Origin: Halocaridina rubra
Taxonomy: Eukaryota; Arthropoda; Malacostraca; Decapoda; Atyidae
Direction: 5' to 3'
Assembly: GCA_037179515.1 (NCBI GenBank)
Contig: JAXCGZ010001900.1
Span: forward strand, 12,501-76,500
DNA length: 64,000 nucleotides
Shown: positions 28,801 through 42,014 of the stretch, one piece after another
Layout of the letters: every line of letters starts with the position of its first letter
Numbering within the stretch: position 1 is the first letter of the stretch
Made by a program: the position numbers and the translations under genes
Notes under the pieces: generated by a model
Told to the model about the DNA's origin: nothing
The model's input: the letters and a program-made list of their open reading frames with translations, nothing else
Database searches by the model: none

Positions 28801-30469
28801 ATGTCCTCACTGGAAAAAGTTAACTTTTGTGATCTTTCGAGTGTTAATACCAATATTTTTCCTGAAAAGTTTACTTCATCTCTGGATGCAATATTCGAAT
28901 AAAAGGGAATTGGAAAAAATTAGAAAAGACACTCTGTACAAAACAATACAAATACTGCTTTCAAAGGTAGTGGAACTTTTTCCACAACACAGTGGTAAGC
29001 ATATCTTTAAAAGACAGGTAAAAAAAAAAGAAATAATTTCAAATATAATCACTCTTAGCCCAAGTATCCTGCATACCTCATCAAATTGAGAACTTGACAA
29101 ACTCTTTTAATCTTAAGCATAGGTTATGAAATCCGTAAAGCTTGATAAAATACTTGACCTAGCAGACCTAAATCGAATGATAGAAAGTCTTGCAGATAAG
29201 GTGAGAATTTTGGAAGCAGATGCTGAAGAGGTGAAAGCCTTACAACACAAGGTGGAATTGCAAGAATCAGACATTGTCCTACTGAAAAGAGCTAATTCTA
29301 GGTTGAAACTGCTAATAGAAACATCTCCACCTCTCAATTCAGTGATGTCACCTAATAACGATGATGTCCCTTCTATCAACAACCCTCAGGTTTTGCAAAC
29401 TAGGTTTTCTGTCTCTACTCACAATTCCTTCAGTGCATTAAAAGACGAATGTGACAGTGTTAGTGAAGGTAAGGTAGATCTTGATAAAAGTGATAGTCAA
29501 CAACCCAGTATGAATACATCATCTAGCACAAATACTCAAATCAGTAGCAGGTTGCAATACAGTGAAGAAACAATAGCATCATTCTCCACTATTCCTAACA
29601 ACACAACAACAGCTACTAACCAGAACAACCTGATTAAACTTTCCAGCACAAATAACCAACCCAGTAAAGGGTTGTAAAACAGCAAATGAAGATATAGAGC
29701 CTGCTCCACTACTTCTACCAGCATGGCAACTATCACTAACCAGGACAACCGAATTACACTATCCAGCACAAATAACCAACCCAGCAGTAGGTTGCAAAAT
29801 AGTGAAGAGAACCGAAAAAAACAAAATAGGAGCAGTCTCTAATCTAAACAGACCATTGAAGTTCTCTTCCCCACTGCCAAAGTTACCCAATAGTGCAAGG
29901 GTTACAGATCAAACATATATATTCACATTCCTGGCAACCGCTCTGAGAGAGAGATGCATAATATTTTGACAAATCAAGGCATTCCCTCTGAAGTAGTCGT
30001 GATTAGGTAGATTTCTCGCAAACAAAATTGGATCTCCTTTGCAATAATGATATCAAAAGGATTTGAATATGTGGATTACAAACTGAATAAATGGCCTACA
30101 GGCACAATTGTCCAACCAGTTTGCAGGGGCAAACAGTGGACACAACCTGGGTTATCTACAAAATATCCCAAACTACAGCCACACTGGATAAAACAGCAAA
30201 GAGCTTATGAAAAGATCCTCTATCAGCGAGACTACAGAAAGAGACACAATACAAATCTCACTCATTGCCGTCCTCGCACGAAAGACTTCTCCGGGTGTCA
30301 TGGCTCTTACAACCCTAGACTCTCATTTAGGCATACAAAATATGAGAAGGCTCAATCATACCATGGCACATACTCAAGGCAGCGTTACTCATCCAACGGC
30401 AGGTACAGACTCCAAGATCCATGGATTACCCCCAGAACATACTATGATGATGAATTCTCAGCAGTATAA
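28801..30469 (+). pseudogene. ORF1 of the L2/CR1-group LINE
   Basis: ORF1 proteins of such LINEs bind the element RNA. It starts MSSLEKVNFCDLSS at 28801 and soon hits a stop near 28900. The next open part (29126-29677) is a coiled coil (LNRMIESLADKVRILEADAE) followed by a Ser/Thr/Asn-rich linker. After stops near 29677 the C-terminal part resumes at about 29930 (HIPGNRSEREMHNILTNQG) and runs to 30469 with a basic, Arg/Tyr-rich tail. The layout of coiled coil, linker, globular part and basic tail suits LINE ORF1, but I recognise no zinc finger. Confidence 0.65.
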
Positions 30470-30536
30470 CACAGTCGAAATAAACCATGAACAAACCCAA
30501 GAACAAACTACAAATATGACTATGGATACCTCCCTG

Positions 30537-33290
30537 ATGAAGAATGGTAAGAATGTAACATTAGTGCATGTGAATGCTCAGTCCCTTCTTGCTCATTTTA
30601 AGGATATAATAATGCTAACAAAGACCTCAACATAGATATCCACGGTGCAAGTAAAACTTGGCTTCTTCCTACAACTGAAAATAAATATGTGAATATCCCA
30701 GAGTTTAATATATTTTATAATGACCATGGCCGAGGGGGTAGGGTCTGTAATTATGTTAAAATTTATTTCAGTGGATCAGAAATAACCACAGGTCTAGAAA
30801 AAACTGAATAACTCGAAGATATATGGATCACTGTGCAGTATCAGAAACTTTCATCTTTCATTATAGGATATTTTTACCGTCACCCAAAAACACCTTCCAG
30901 TTCATTAAGTCATCTGTTAGAAATTTTCAGAAATATCTGTGTGCGCCATAAACCTGTATACATGATTGGTGACTTTAATGATGACTTGTTCTTAGCAGAT
31001 AAAAAAATGAAAAGGGTGATCAACGCTGTGAAGTTAACACAGTGACAAAACCAACTCGTAAAACCCCTAATTCTAGGACTCTGATATATTTGATAATAAC
31101 AAATAAAGTGGAAAGTATACCCAATTGCAGATCACGAGCTCAGCATTGCTATGCTATACATAAACAAGCCCAAAAGGAAGTCTTTCTTCAAGACATTCCG
31201 TTTCCTAAAAAAATTACTCCCCTGATATCTATTGTGAAGCATTAATTAATAACAGAAATACACTTAAGGGTATACTATACACATATAACGTCGATACCCA
31301 GGTTGAAATTCTGACAAAAGTCTTCCGTGAATGCCTAGATAGTTGTGCATTCATGATAATAAGAAAAATACCCCCTCCCCTTAGCCCCCTGGCTAACTAA
31401 TGATATCAAAGAGGCAATGCAAATCAGAAATCAAATACAAAGAGAGCTAAAAATGAATAGTTATGATATGACTCTCCGTGAATGTTATAAAGTAGAAAAG
31501 AAATTTGTCATATCCCTCATTGAAATAAGTAAAAAAAAATGTACAAAAAACAATTTAATGACTCTAGCAATATGGAAAGTGATATGAAGCATGATACCAA
31601 ATGGCAAGGCTACCTCAGAAAGTTATGAAAATATTACAGAGTTGAAAGACAAACCGGAAAATTGTATTGACTATTTTGTTAACGTTTGGAAATATGCATA
31701 TGAGAAAACGTAAGAAAACATCAACTCAGTGAGCATGAGTAATTACTTAAATGACAATCCTTCCAATGTAAACATAAGAGATTACTTCAGTAACAATCCT
31801 CTCGATTGTGCTACCCTAATGCTTTCCATAAAGAGCCTAAGAAACTTTGGCTATCATGGTCTAGTTGGTATACCATTTCAATTCATCAAAGATGTTCCAC
31901 CCATGATTGTATCTTATAGGCTAGCTATTATAAACACTTCCATTGCTACTAAAAGGATTCCTGACTCTTGAAATAAATCACATGTAATACCTCTGCATAA
32001 AAAGGAGGACAAAGATGTGGCAAACTGTCGTCCCATTTCCCTGCTACCCATTTTCTCTAAAATATTAGAAACAATTGTTGCATGCCAACTAATGTCATAT
32101 CTAGAGACAAACAGACTATTAGCTATTAACCAGCATGATTTCAGACCAAAACTCTCGACGAAAACTGCACTCCTTAAAGTTACTAATAGAATTTGTGGTA
32201 ATATGGAAATGAAAAAATCTCTTTCCCTGTATTATTAGACTTATTAAAAGCCTTCGACAGTGTGAACCATGAATATCTAATTAATAAATGTACTAGTCTA
32301 GATATAGACCCAACCTGGGTTAGAGAACATTTATCTAATCGCTCACAATTTATCCGTCTTAACAGCATTATCTCTACTCCAAAAAATTTATCATTTGGTG
32401 TGCCTTTCCTTTTCTCCATTTATGTAAATGATCTATATATGTTTCATTTCTGACTGTCTAGTTGTACTATATGCAGATGACACTCAGCTACTCCTTAGTG
32501 GTGATATTAATAATCTTCCGGAGCAAACATTAACAGTAGAAAACACTCTATCAAGAATTAAAGGCTGTTTTCAAGAAATTGGGCTGTTAATTAGTGAAAT
32601 AAAAAAAACCCACTATACTTGTTTATTGGTTCAAGGTACCTTATAGCACAAATTCCAGAAAACACAACAATTAATTTTTGCAGCAATATCGTTACTCCTA
32701 GCAAAACAGTAAAAAATCTAGGAATTCACTTTGATAACTACATGTTGTTTGACTCCCATATAGATAAAGTATGCAAAAAGGTTACAGCAACACTAATATA
32801 CTTATCACATGTAAAAGACAATTTTGAGACTACCACTCGAATAACAGTTGTTGAATCTCTAGCCTTAAGTCACATTAATTATTACACAACTGTAAGGGGA
32901 GCTACCAATAAGACTCAGATAAACAAAATACAGAAGCTTATTAACTCTGCAGCTCGAGTTACTTTGGGAGGAATAAGAAAATATGACCACATCACACCAT
33001 CTCTCAAAATACTTGGGTGGCTGCGGGTAGAAAACAAGGTCGCCTATGCTATTTACGTTTTTGTATGAACATTTTTGAACCATCATTATCCTGGCTGGCT
33101 ATTTAATTTCAAAACAGTCAGGGATATAAGGGGAAGCAACACAAGACAGAGTAGTGAGCTCTTTCTTCAGAGAACAAATGCAGATGCAGGTTCAAAGATG
33201 ATCACTAATAAAGGGACAAGACTCTGGAACAATATTCCAGAACATCTTGAAAATTCATTATCCACAGCTTTCAAAGGCAAAACTATATAG
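30537..33290 (+). pseudogene. ORF2 endonuclease-reverse transcriptase of the L2/CR1-group LINE
   Basis: Endonuclease: NVTLVHVNAQSLLAHF (30552-30600), then GSxxYRHPKTPSSS-like sequence at 30860-30905, GDFNDDLF (30967-30990) and a DLIITN-like part near 31090. Reverse transcriptase: NCRPISLLPIFSKILE (32023-32070), KAFDSVNHEYL in a shifted frame (32245-32280), a position near 32395 where PQGS should be but is partly missing, YADDTQLLLS (32470-32500), and NLGIHFD (32715-32735). C-terminal GTRLWNNIPEHLENS lies at 33214-33260. Several stops and shifts (for example 30630, 32238, 32453 and 32646) break it. Confidence 0.85.
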
Positions 33291-33702
33291 TATTCTTTTG
33301 TACAAATAGTTACTGCTCACACTCTACTCAAACTTAATGATTTAATGCAATTTGCCTTAACACTAACCATTTTTTTTAAAATAGATATTGCCTTCTTTGA
33401 TTTTTAAGTTAAGAACTAATTATTCTCATTGTAAGGAACACAAATACGGTGATGATGCTGATAATAACGATCCTGTATCAAGTGTTACTATTACAACTTT
33501 ATTATTAACATTAAATTGAAAACATTTTATTACAGTATGATTATTGCTATTATAATATTATACGTATCTGTTATCTCAAGGTAATCTTCATATTCTGCTT
33601 ACTTTTTGGTTAATTACATGACTACTTATAAGTGTACTCTTAGTCTTGTAAAAGAATAGCCATTTTATAACAATGGAAATAAATGTTTGCTTGTTTGTTT
33701 GT

Positions 33703-33889
33703 TCAAAAGGCGGATCTATTGTTATCTCAGGGTCTGATCCTCCATATATCTAGTCCTCAGTACTTTGGCAATTTTTTCAGTCTGTCCTTTTCCTTTGTGT
33801 GCCATTACCTAATCTCTGCCTTGTCCATAGCCTTTTTCTTTTCCTTCGCCTTAATGTTTCCGGTCCCGGTCACAATCATAAAAAAAAAA
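33703..33889 (+). mobile_element. Jockey-type LINE 3' end with poly(A)
   Basis: This matches 63057-63283 (ATCCTCCATATATCTAGTCCTCAGTACTTTGGC against the similar block there) and ends in ten A residues at 33880-33889. It is a severely 5'-truncated copy inserted directly after the TTTG tail of the preceding LINE, in the same orientation. Confidence 0.8.
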
Positions 33890-34293
33890 TTCTAGATTGT
33901 AGTAACACCCGCTTGGTTGTATGGCTTAGAAACAGTCCCCCTCAAATAAGGACAGAGGGCAAAGCTAGAGGTGGCAGAGATGAAAACGATGCGGGTTTCA
34001 CTAGGCGTGACAAGAATGGATTGGATAAACAATGAGTACATTAGAGGGACTACGCAGGTAGGAAGAATTGGGGACATTGCGAGAGAGGCGAGGTTGAGAT
34101 GGTTTGGGTATGTTCTGAGGAGAGATGAGGAGTATGTTGGGAGAAAGCTGGTGAGCATGGAGCTACCTGGCAGAAGAGAGAAAGATTGGCCAAAGAGGAA
34201 ATGTAGGGATAAGGTGATCAAAAAAGACTCAGGGAACAGGGCGATATAGAGACGATTGATCTGCTGTGGCGACCCTGATAGGAAAAGTTTAGA
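33890..34293 (+). pseudogene. RTE LINE 3' end
   Basis: The frame 33971-34249 reads MAEMKTMRVSLGVTRMDWI, REARLRWFGYVLRRDEEYVG and WPKRKCRDKVIKKD, the conserved C-terminus of RTE polyproteins (compare MRMVRWMLGVTRRDRIRNE and RRLQWYGHCMRRDEDWIGRR at 60250-60120). The 3' UTR (TGTGGCGACCCTGATAGGAAAAG) leads directly into (ATT)n, which is the element's tail. Confidence 0.88.
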
Positions 34294-34450
<157 letters not shown>

Positions 34451-34566
34451 GAGCAATGATAATTGAAATAACAATAATGATATTGCATTATTATTTCCAA
34501 TATAATTATTACTGTATCATTATCATTATTATTATTATCATTATTGTTATTATTATTATTATTATT

Positions 34567-34891
34567 AGGTACTACCTGCATCTGTTCTAGCTAATTTGCA
34601 GGTGCACACAGGAGTGTAAATGGCTTTGTGAGTAAACCCTAAGTGAAAATCCAGAGGGGGAGATCCGATGGCACTTGATGGGGAGCTATGCTCCAAGCCA
34701 TTTTCTGGCATCTCTTGCAACCCTGCTTGATTTCCAAACATACAAACTTATTTTCCTTTGGAGGTAATCAGCAGAGTCGAGAGGAAGGAGCTGTAAGTTC
34801 AAAATAGGCTAAGCACTTTCTTTTTATCTTCAGCCAAGATAAGCAACAATACTTTCGGCAGCTTTAACCGTCTGACAAGACGAAAAAGGTC

Positions 34892-34894
<3 letters not shown>
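34567..34894. other. unassigned sequence
   Basis: Nothing recognised. Confidence 0.5.
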
Positions 34895-35113
<219 letters not shown>

Positions 35114-35388
35114 GATTGTAGCAGAAAGTATTATGGGAGTACTATTTGATGACGCGAGTAATTGTACATATACACTGTATAGTGCCTGGATTATTAAGTT
35201 GTGACTTAATATTTGCCACACGGCATTGTATTGCAATGTGGGTTACAATGGCAATACTAGTATATTTTTTGTCACATTTGAATCAAGTCGTCACTATATG
35301 CCTCAAATAAAAAACAGCAAAAACTGCATTACCACAAAGCTAGACGATATTGCACACATGACTCGCTCAGCTAACTGCTTTTTTTATG

Positions 35389-37041
<1,653 letters not shown>

Positions 37042-37624
37042 CCTCCCTCAAAGACTCGAATTTTTGCTTTGACTCAGATGGATTATTATTCACGTACTCT
37101 CTAAGCTTTCGCAACATCTTTTAAGATAAATGTATACTTCATAGCGTCCAAGACTTCAAAGTCTTTTGTTAATTCCATAGTCGTTAGTATCGTCCTTTCA
37201 GTGGGTATTTTTTGCTACTGGACTCAATTCCTTAAGTTGTTTTAAATCTGGGTACTTTCCGGCGGCTATATTGATCTCTTCTACTTTTTATTACTTTCAC
37301 CAAGCTTCTTACTACTACCAATGCTTCATATTGCAGCTACTATTTTAATACTACTCCTTTTTTTAAGAATTGAAGGAGTTTCGTCAGTCTTTCCTGAAGA
37401 GGTTGCTGGTACGAAATTCACCTATAGAGGTCATTGAATGCATTGCAAAATTAGGCAACCTTTCGAACAAGCACTTCTCCTTCATTTCTTTGTTTGTATT
37501 TTCTATTAAGCTTTACTTTTACCTTAAATCAAAATTCTAATTTCGATAATTATATCCTCAAAGTCTATATGCATTATATTTTTTTTTTACTTTAAGCACT
37601 GCAGTGTTTATAAAATAGAAAATG
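37042..37624. other. unassigned sequence
   Basis: Nothing recognised between the microsatellite and the CR1-like 3' end. Confidence 0.5.
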
Positions 37625-37720
37625 TGTGTGTGATTCCCTAATTGTGATTACCTAATTGTGTTTACGGGAAAGAGCCCAAAGCTCGTATCTTCCCGTCTCC
37701 TGATCGGTTCCATTTTATAC

Positions 37721-40540
37721 TTAGTGATACTTATCATACCTGTCCTTAAAACTATGGATTGAGATAGCATTAACTACCTCCTCGCTTAGCCAATTCCAAT
37801 TATTAACTACTCTTACACTGAAAAGGTATTTCCTTACATCCTGCAAAGAAGTTTTCTTACGAAGCTTCATACTATGACCTCTAGTTCTAGAGCCAGCCAT
37901 ATCAAAATATAGATCCCTATCCACTCTATCATAACCATGAAGGAATTTAAAGACTGTCACCATATCCCCCCTCACTCTTCTAGCTTCGAGTGATGGTAAG
38001 TCTAATTCCCTCAGCCTCTCATCATAACTGAGATTGCATATTTTTGGCACCAGTTTCGTGGCATGTCTTTGAAATTTTTCAAGCTTAGCTATGTGCTTTT
38101 TCAAGTGCGGATTCCAAAAGGGGGCTGCATATTTGAGTTTTGGCCTCACATAGGTTACATAAATATTTCTGAACATTTCCTTGTCCATGTGCCTGAAGGC
38201 TACCCTTACATTTGATAAGAATGCATATGCTGCCCTTACTATGCCATTTATATGTATTTCTGGAGACAAATCTGCCAGTATGTTTACTCCTAGATCTCTC
38301 TCATTTTCTGTCTCTTGAAGTTGTACTCCAGCCACCGAGTAGTCAAGCTTGGGCCTTCTTGCACTTGTACCCATTCTCATTACCTTACATTTTGAAGTAT
38401 TGAATTTCATTAGCCACTTTTCTGACCACTCATGCAGATTATTTAGATCCTCCTGAAGTTCTCTACAATTGTTCTCGTTTTTTACTTTCTTCACAATCTT
38501 TGCATCATCTGCAAACATATTCATGAATGAATTTACAGACTCTGGTAGGTCATTTACATATACAAGGAACAAAAGTGGCCCTAAAACTGAACCCTGTGGA
38601 ACTCCACTACTAACTCTTCTCCATTCAGACACAGAGTGTCTTACTCTAACCCTCTGTTCCCTTCCTTCTAAGTAAGTTTTTATCCATTCCAAAACATTTC
38701 CACCTATTCTAGCCATTGATTGCAGCTTCCTAATAAGTCTCCCATGTGGAACAGTGTCAAACACTTTCTGGAAGTCTAGGAATATGCAATCTGCCCAGCC
38801 CTCTCTTTCCTGTAAGATTTGGCTTACCTCATCATAAAATTCTAATAAGTTTGTTACTGTTGATCTACCTTCTCTGAAGCCATGTTGCCTCACTGACAAA
38901 AAGTTGAAGGATTCCAAGTGAAGAGAGATATGTTTCCTTAGTAGTTTCTCCATAACTTTGCAAACTATGCTGGTCAAGGAAACTGGTCTATTGTTCAGAG
39001 CCGTATCCCTCCTTCCCTTTTTGAAGATAGGTATCACATTTGCTTGTTTCCAGCATCTTGGAATCTCCCCCGACTCCAGTGACTCCTTAAATATGATACT
39101 TAGTGCCACTGATATTGTGCTTGCGCATTTTTTAAGCACATGAGGGGATATGTCATCAGAACCTGTAGCTTTATGAACATCTAAATCCATCAGTGCTTTG
39201 CATACCTCTGTGGCTGTAAGGTTGATGTTCTCTAATACCGGCCCTTGAGCTTCTATCACTGCAATCTAAGGGGGTGGGGTATTTTCTACTGTAAATACTG
39301 ACTGAAACTGCTTGTTCAATTCTTTGCAGAGCTCTTCATCCGTCTCAGTGATGCTTCCATCCGCTCTCTTTAGCCTTAAAACCTGTTCTTTTACCTTCAG
39401 TTTCCACTGATAAAGCTGTAGAAAAGCTTGGGATTTTCTTTAGCCTTCCTGGTGATGTCCCTCTCATAGTCTCTCTGCCTCTCTCCTTTTACTTAGGTAG
39501 TCATTTCTCGCTCTTTTGTAGGTTTGCCAGGCATTTATGTTTTTTCTCCTCCTATACCTTTTCCAGCATTTGTCTCTCCACTCCTTAGCTCTTTTACACC
39601 CATTATCGAACCATTTCTCTCTGGCATGAATTACACCTACTTTGGTGACAGGTATGCAGCAATCTACTATCTTCCCATATTTCTCACAAAAGATGTCATA
39701 CATTTCTTGTACAGATTTGTTGTAAAATAAGGTTCTCCAGTCAATAACTGCAAAAAGCTCATTCATTTTGATGTAATCTCCTTTTGGATAGTTCCTCCTC
39801 ATGTCCTCAGTGCCTCTACTCTCAGGAAGAATATCTTCAATGATATACTCCATCAACAACACACAGTGGTCACTCTTTCCAATTGGTGGTTCATACTCAA
39901 TTTTTTCAATATCCAACTCATTATCTGTGAACACTAGATCAAGTAGTGATGGCTCATCCCCACCCTTGGCCCTTGTTGGTTCCATTACATGTTGGTATAG
40001 GAAATTCCCTTGTACGCAATCTAGGAATATTGCCCCGAATGAGTCCTCACCACTGTGTGGGTCAAGATTTATCCAATCTATCTCTTTATGATTAAAGTCT
40101 CCCATAATCAAAATCCTACATTTTTTCCCGTGCCATGTTAACAACTGAGTTTATGACTTCAATAGTACCTATATGACTTTCCTCATAAACTTCAAGCCTA
40201 TTTTGGTTCCTTGGTGGGTTGTATACAACAGTTATTGTAATGCTCTCTGACCCAGTATTTATGCGAGCAACAAGAAATTCCTTGAACTCACTTTCTATAG
40301 CCAAGTTTATTTCTTCGACTTGAATCCTTTCACTTATGAGCAGTGCTATCCCTCCACCAGTCCTCTCAGATCTTTCAACCCTTAGTATTCTGAAGCCTTT
40401 AGGAAAAACTGTGACACTGTTTATGTCCTCACTCAACTTAGTCTCTGTAATTGCTACTATATCTGCCTTACTGTTGTGAATCCTATCTTTTAATTCTACT
40501 GCCTTACCAGCTAATCCATCAGCATTTGTGTATAACAGTC
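37721..40540 (-). pseudogene. ORF2 endonuclease-reverse transcriptase of the CR1-like LINE
   Basis: The endonuclease begins RLLYTNADGLAGKAVELKD (near 40525), then ITETKLSEDI, GGIALLISE and VVYNPPRN. A one-base shift in an A run near 40130 leads to ILIMGDFNHKEIDW (40115-40075), LLDLVFTDN and KSDHCVLL (about 39870). Shifts near 39470 and 39415 and a TAG near 39267 precede the RT, which is open from 39259 to 37721. RT motifs are KATGSDDISPHVL, VIPIFKKG, FREGRSTVTNLLE, FLDFQKVFDTVPHGRL, SGVPQGSVLGPLLFLVYVND and MFADDAKIV. The C-terminal VVNNWNWLSEEVVNA is typical of the family. Confidence 0.9.
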
Positions 40541-41622
40541 TTAATGAGGCCCCATCCCCTGATCTTCTGTCATTATCTTCTTTATCTCCCCTTTGTCTGG
40601 TAGAAGTCTGTAATGAAAATTTTTCTTCTCTTCTTCATTTCTTTCATCATTTAACCTTCTTGCCTCTTGCAACAAGTTTTTGATCTTTCCCATCTTTTCC
40701 TGTGTTCTGTATTGTCTAATGAACACTTCTTTGAATTCTTGAAGGTCTTTTAGACTTTTTTTCTCAACAATATTTCCCTACATGTTTCCCCTCTCTCAAA
40801 GGTTACTTTTGTTGGTCTCGGCTTTCCTTCCCTCGAATATTTACCTAGTTGGTGTATGTTTACAATATCCTCAGGACCACATACTACTCCAAGCTTTCTT
40901 ATCAGGTCTACAACCCTAGCTTTATTTTCTTCAAGTCTCCCCTGCCATGTTGGCTCCTGGGATTCGCTTATGCCTGAGATTACCACTGTCTTCTCCTTAT
41001 CAAGTGCCTGTCTGATGAGTGGGTTTGCCCTTTCCATCACAACGTCTTTAATTTTTTCGATTACTGTCTCTTTATAGTCAACTGTTTGTATGTTTTCCAT
41101 TGCCACCACCTTTACAGCCTCTTTTACTGCCACATTCCCCTTTAGTGCATCAGCAAAGGAAGTTTTCATGGCATCATTTTCCATATTCAGCTCCTGGAAC
41201 TCTTTTCTGAACTGTTCAATGTTTTCCTTAATCTGGACATTCCAAGCAGCAATCTCGTCTCTCTCAGAAGAGAGCAGTGAACAAACATCTAATTCCTTTA
41301 GGTTGTCATTCAGCTGTTTGTTTTTATATTCTTGTTTAGAAATTCTAGATTCTAGTTGACTCTTTTCCCCTTCCAGCTTCTTTATTCTTTTTTCTAGTTC
41401 CTTTCTCTCCTGCCCTTGTGCTTTATTTGCTTCCTCCAAAGATCTTATTTGCTCTCTGAGTGTTTCATTCTCTTTCATTTCTCCATCCATATTCCGAATT
41501 TTATCATCAAGGCTTATAACCATTTCCTCTAAATTCTTGATTTTCTGTTTAAGTCTCCTAATGGCTACCCCTCCTACCGACCCATGGATGGGAGAAGTTT
41601 GGGACAGAGATGGGGTCATTTT
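40541..41622 (-). pseudogene. ORF1 of the CR1-like LINE (coiled coil plus RNA-binding domain)
   Basis: ORF1 would bind the element RNA. I place the start at MTPSLSQTS (41622), since the longer open frame upstream is only translated CT/CA repeats. A long coiled coil (RRLKQKIKNLEEMVISLDDK, then KELEKRIKKLEGEKSQLESR) fills the first half. The second half, TVVISGISE ... DIVNIHQLGKY ... PRPTKVTFE, resembles the RRM-like fold of LINE ORF1 proteins. A one-base shift in an A run near 40755 moves the tail (VFIRQYRTQEKMGKIKNLL) to another frame that ends at 40541, overlapping the start of ORF2. Confidence 0.8.
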
Positions 41623-41643
41623 TATGTTCTCCCTCTCATAAAA

Positions 41644-41783
<140 letters not shown>

Positions 41784-42014
41784 TTTGGCATCTCAACAGT
41801 GAACGAAAAAGGTCCTTAATTAAAAACCATAATATTTCACTGCCATGATTTTTACACTATCACTACAACTTTTCTTTCATTAAGAAATATAATGAACAAC
41901 CTCCTCTTAGATCGACTAGGTTTCCTGCATGGCTGTTCATTTCTAAAGTTCTTTGACTCTAAAACATACAGAGTCCCTTCTCAGGAGCTTATTCTCCCTA
42001 GTGTTTGTTTTTCT

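Larger units (their letters stand above)
28666..33702 (+). mobile_element. L2/CR1-group LINE, near full length
   Basis: About 5.0 kb with 5' UTR, ORF1, ORF2 and a 3' end. The end AATAAATGTTTGCTTG(TTTG)n at 33679-33702 is a short tandem tail as used by L2/CR1-type LINEs instead of poly(A). ORF2 contains endonuclease and reverse transcriptase with YADDTQLLL, the form common in L2/Rex1/CR1-group elements. Clade placement is from motif memory. Stops and shifts make it inactive. Confidence 0.82.
37625..41630 (-). mobile_element. CR1-like LINE, near full length
   Basis: About 4 kb on the minus strand with ORF1, ORF2 and a 3' UTR that ends in a short repeated tail: on the minus strand AACACAATTAGGTAATC then ACAATTAGGGAATCACAC. 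A tandem 3' tail instead of poly(A) is typical of CR1-group LINEs. The RT carries FADDAK, close to the FADDTK of CR1. At least three single-base indels and one stop break the coding sequence, but the RT frame is uninterrupted for 512 codons, so the copy is fairly young. Confidence 0.88.

Noticed and set aside
33703..33889. Independent small gene at 33683-33895
   Set aside because: It is the 3' UTR of a Jockey-type LINE, matching 63057-63283.
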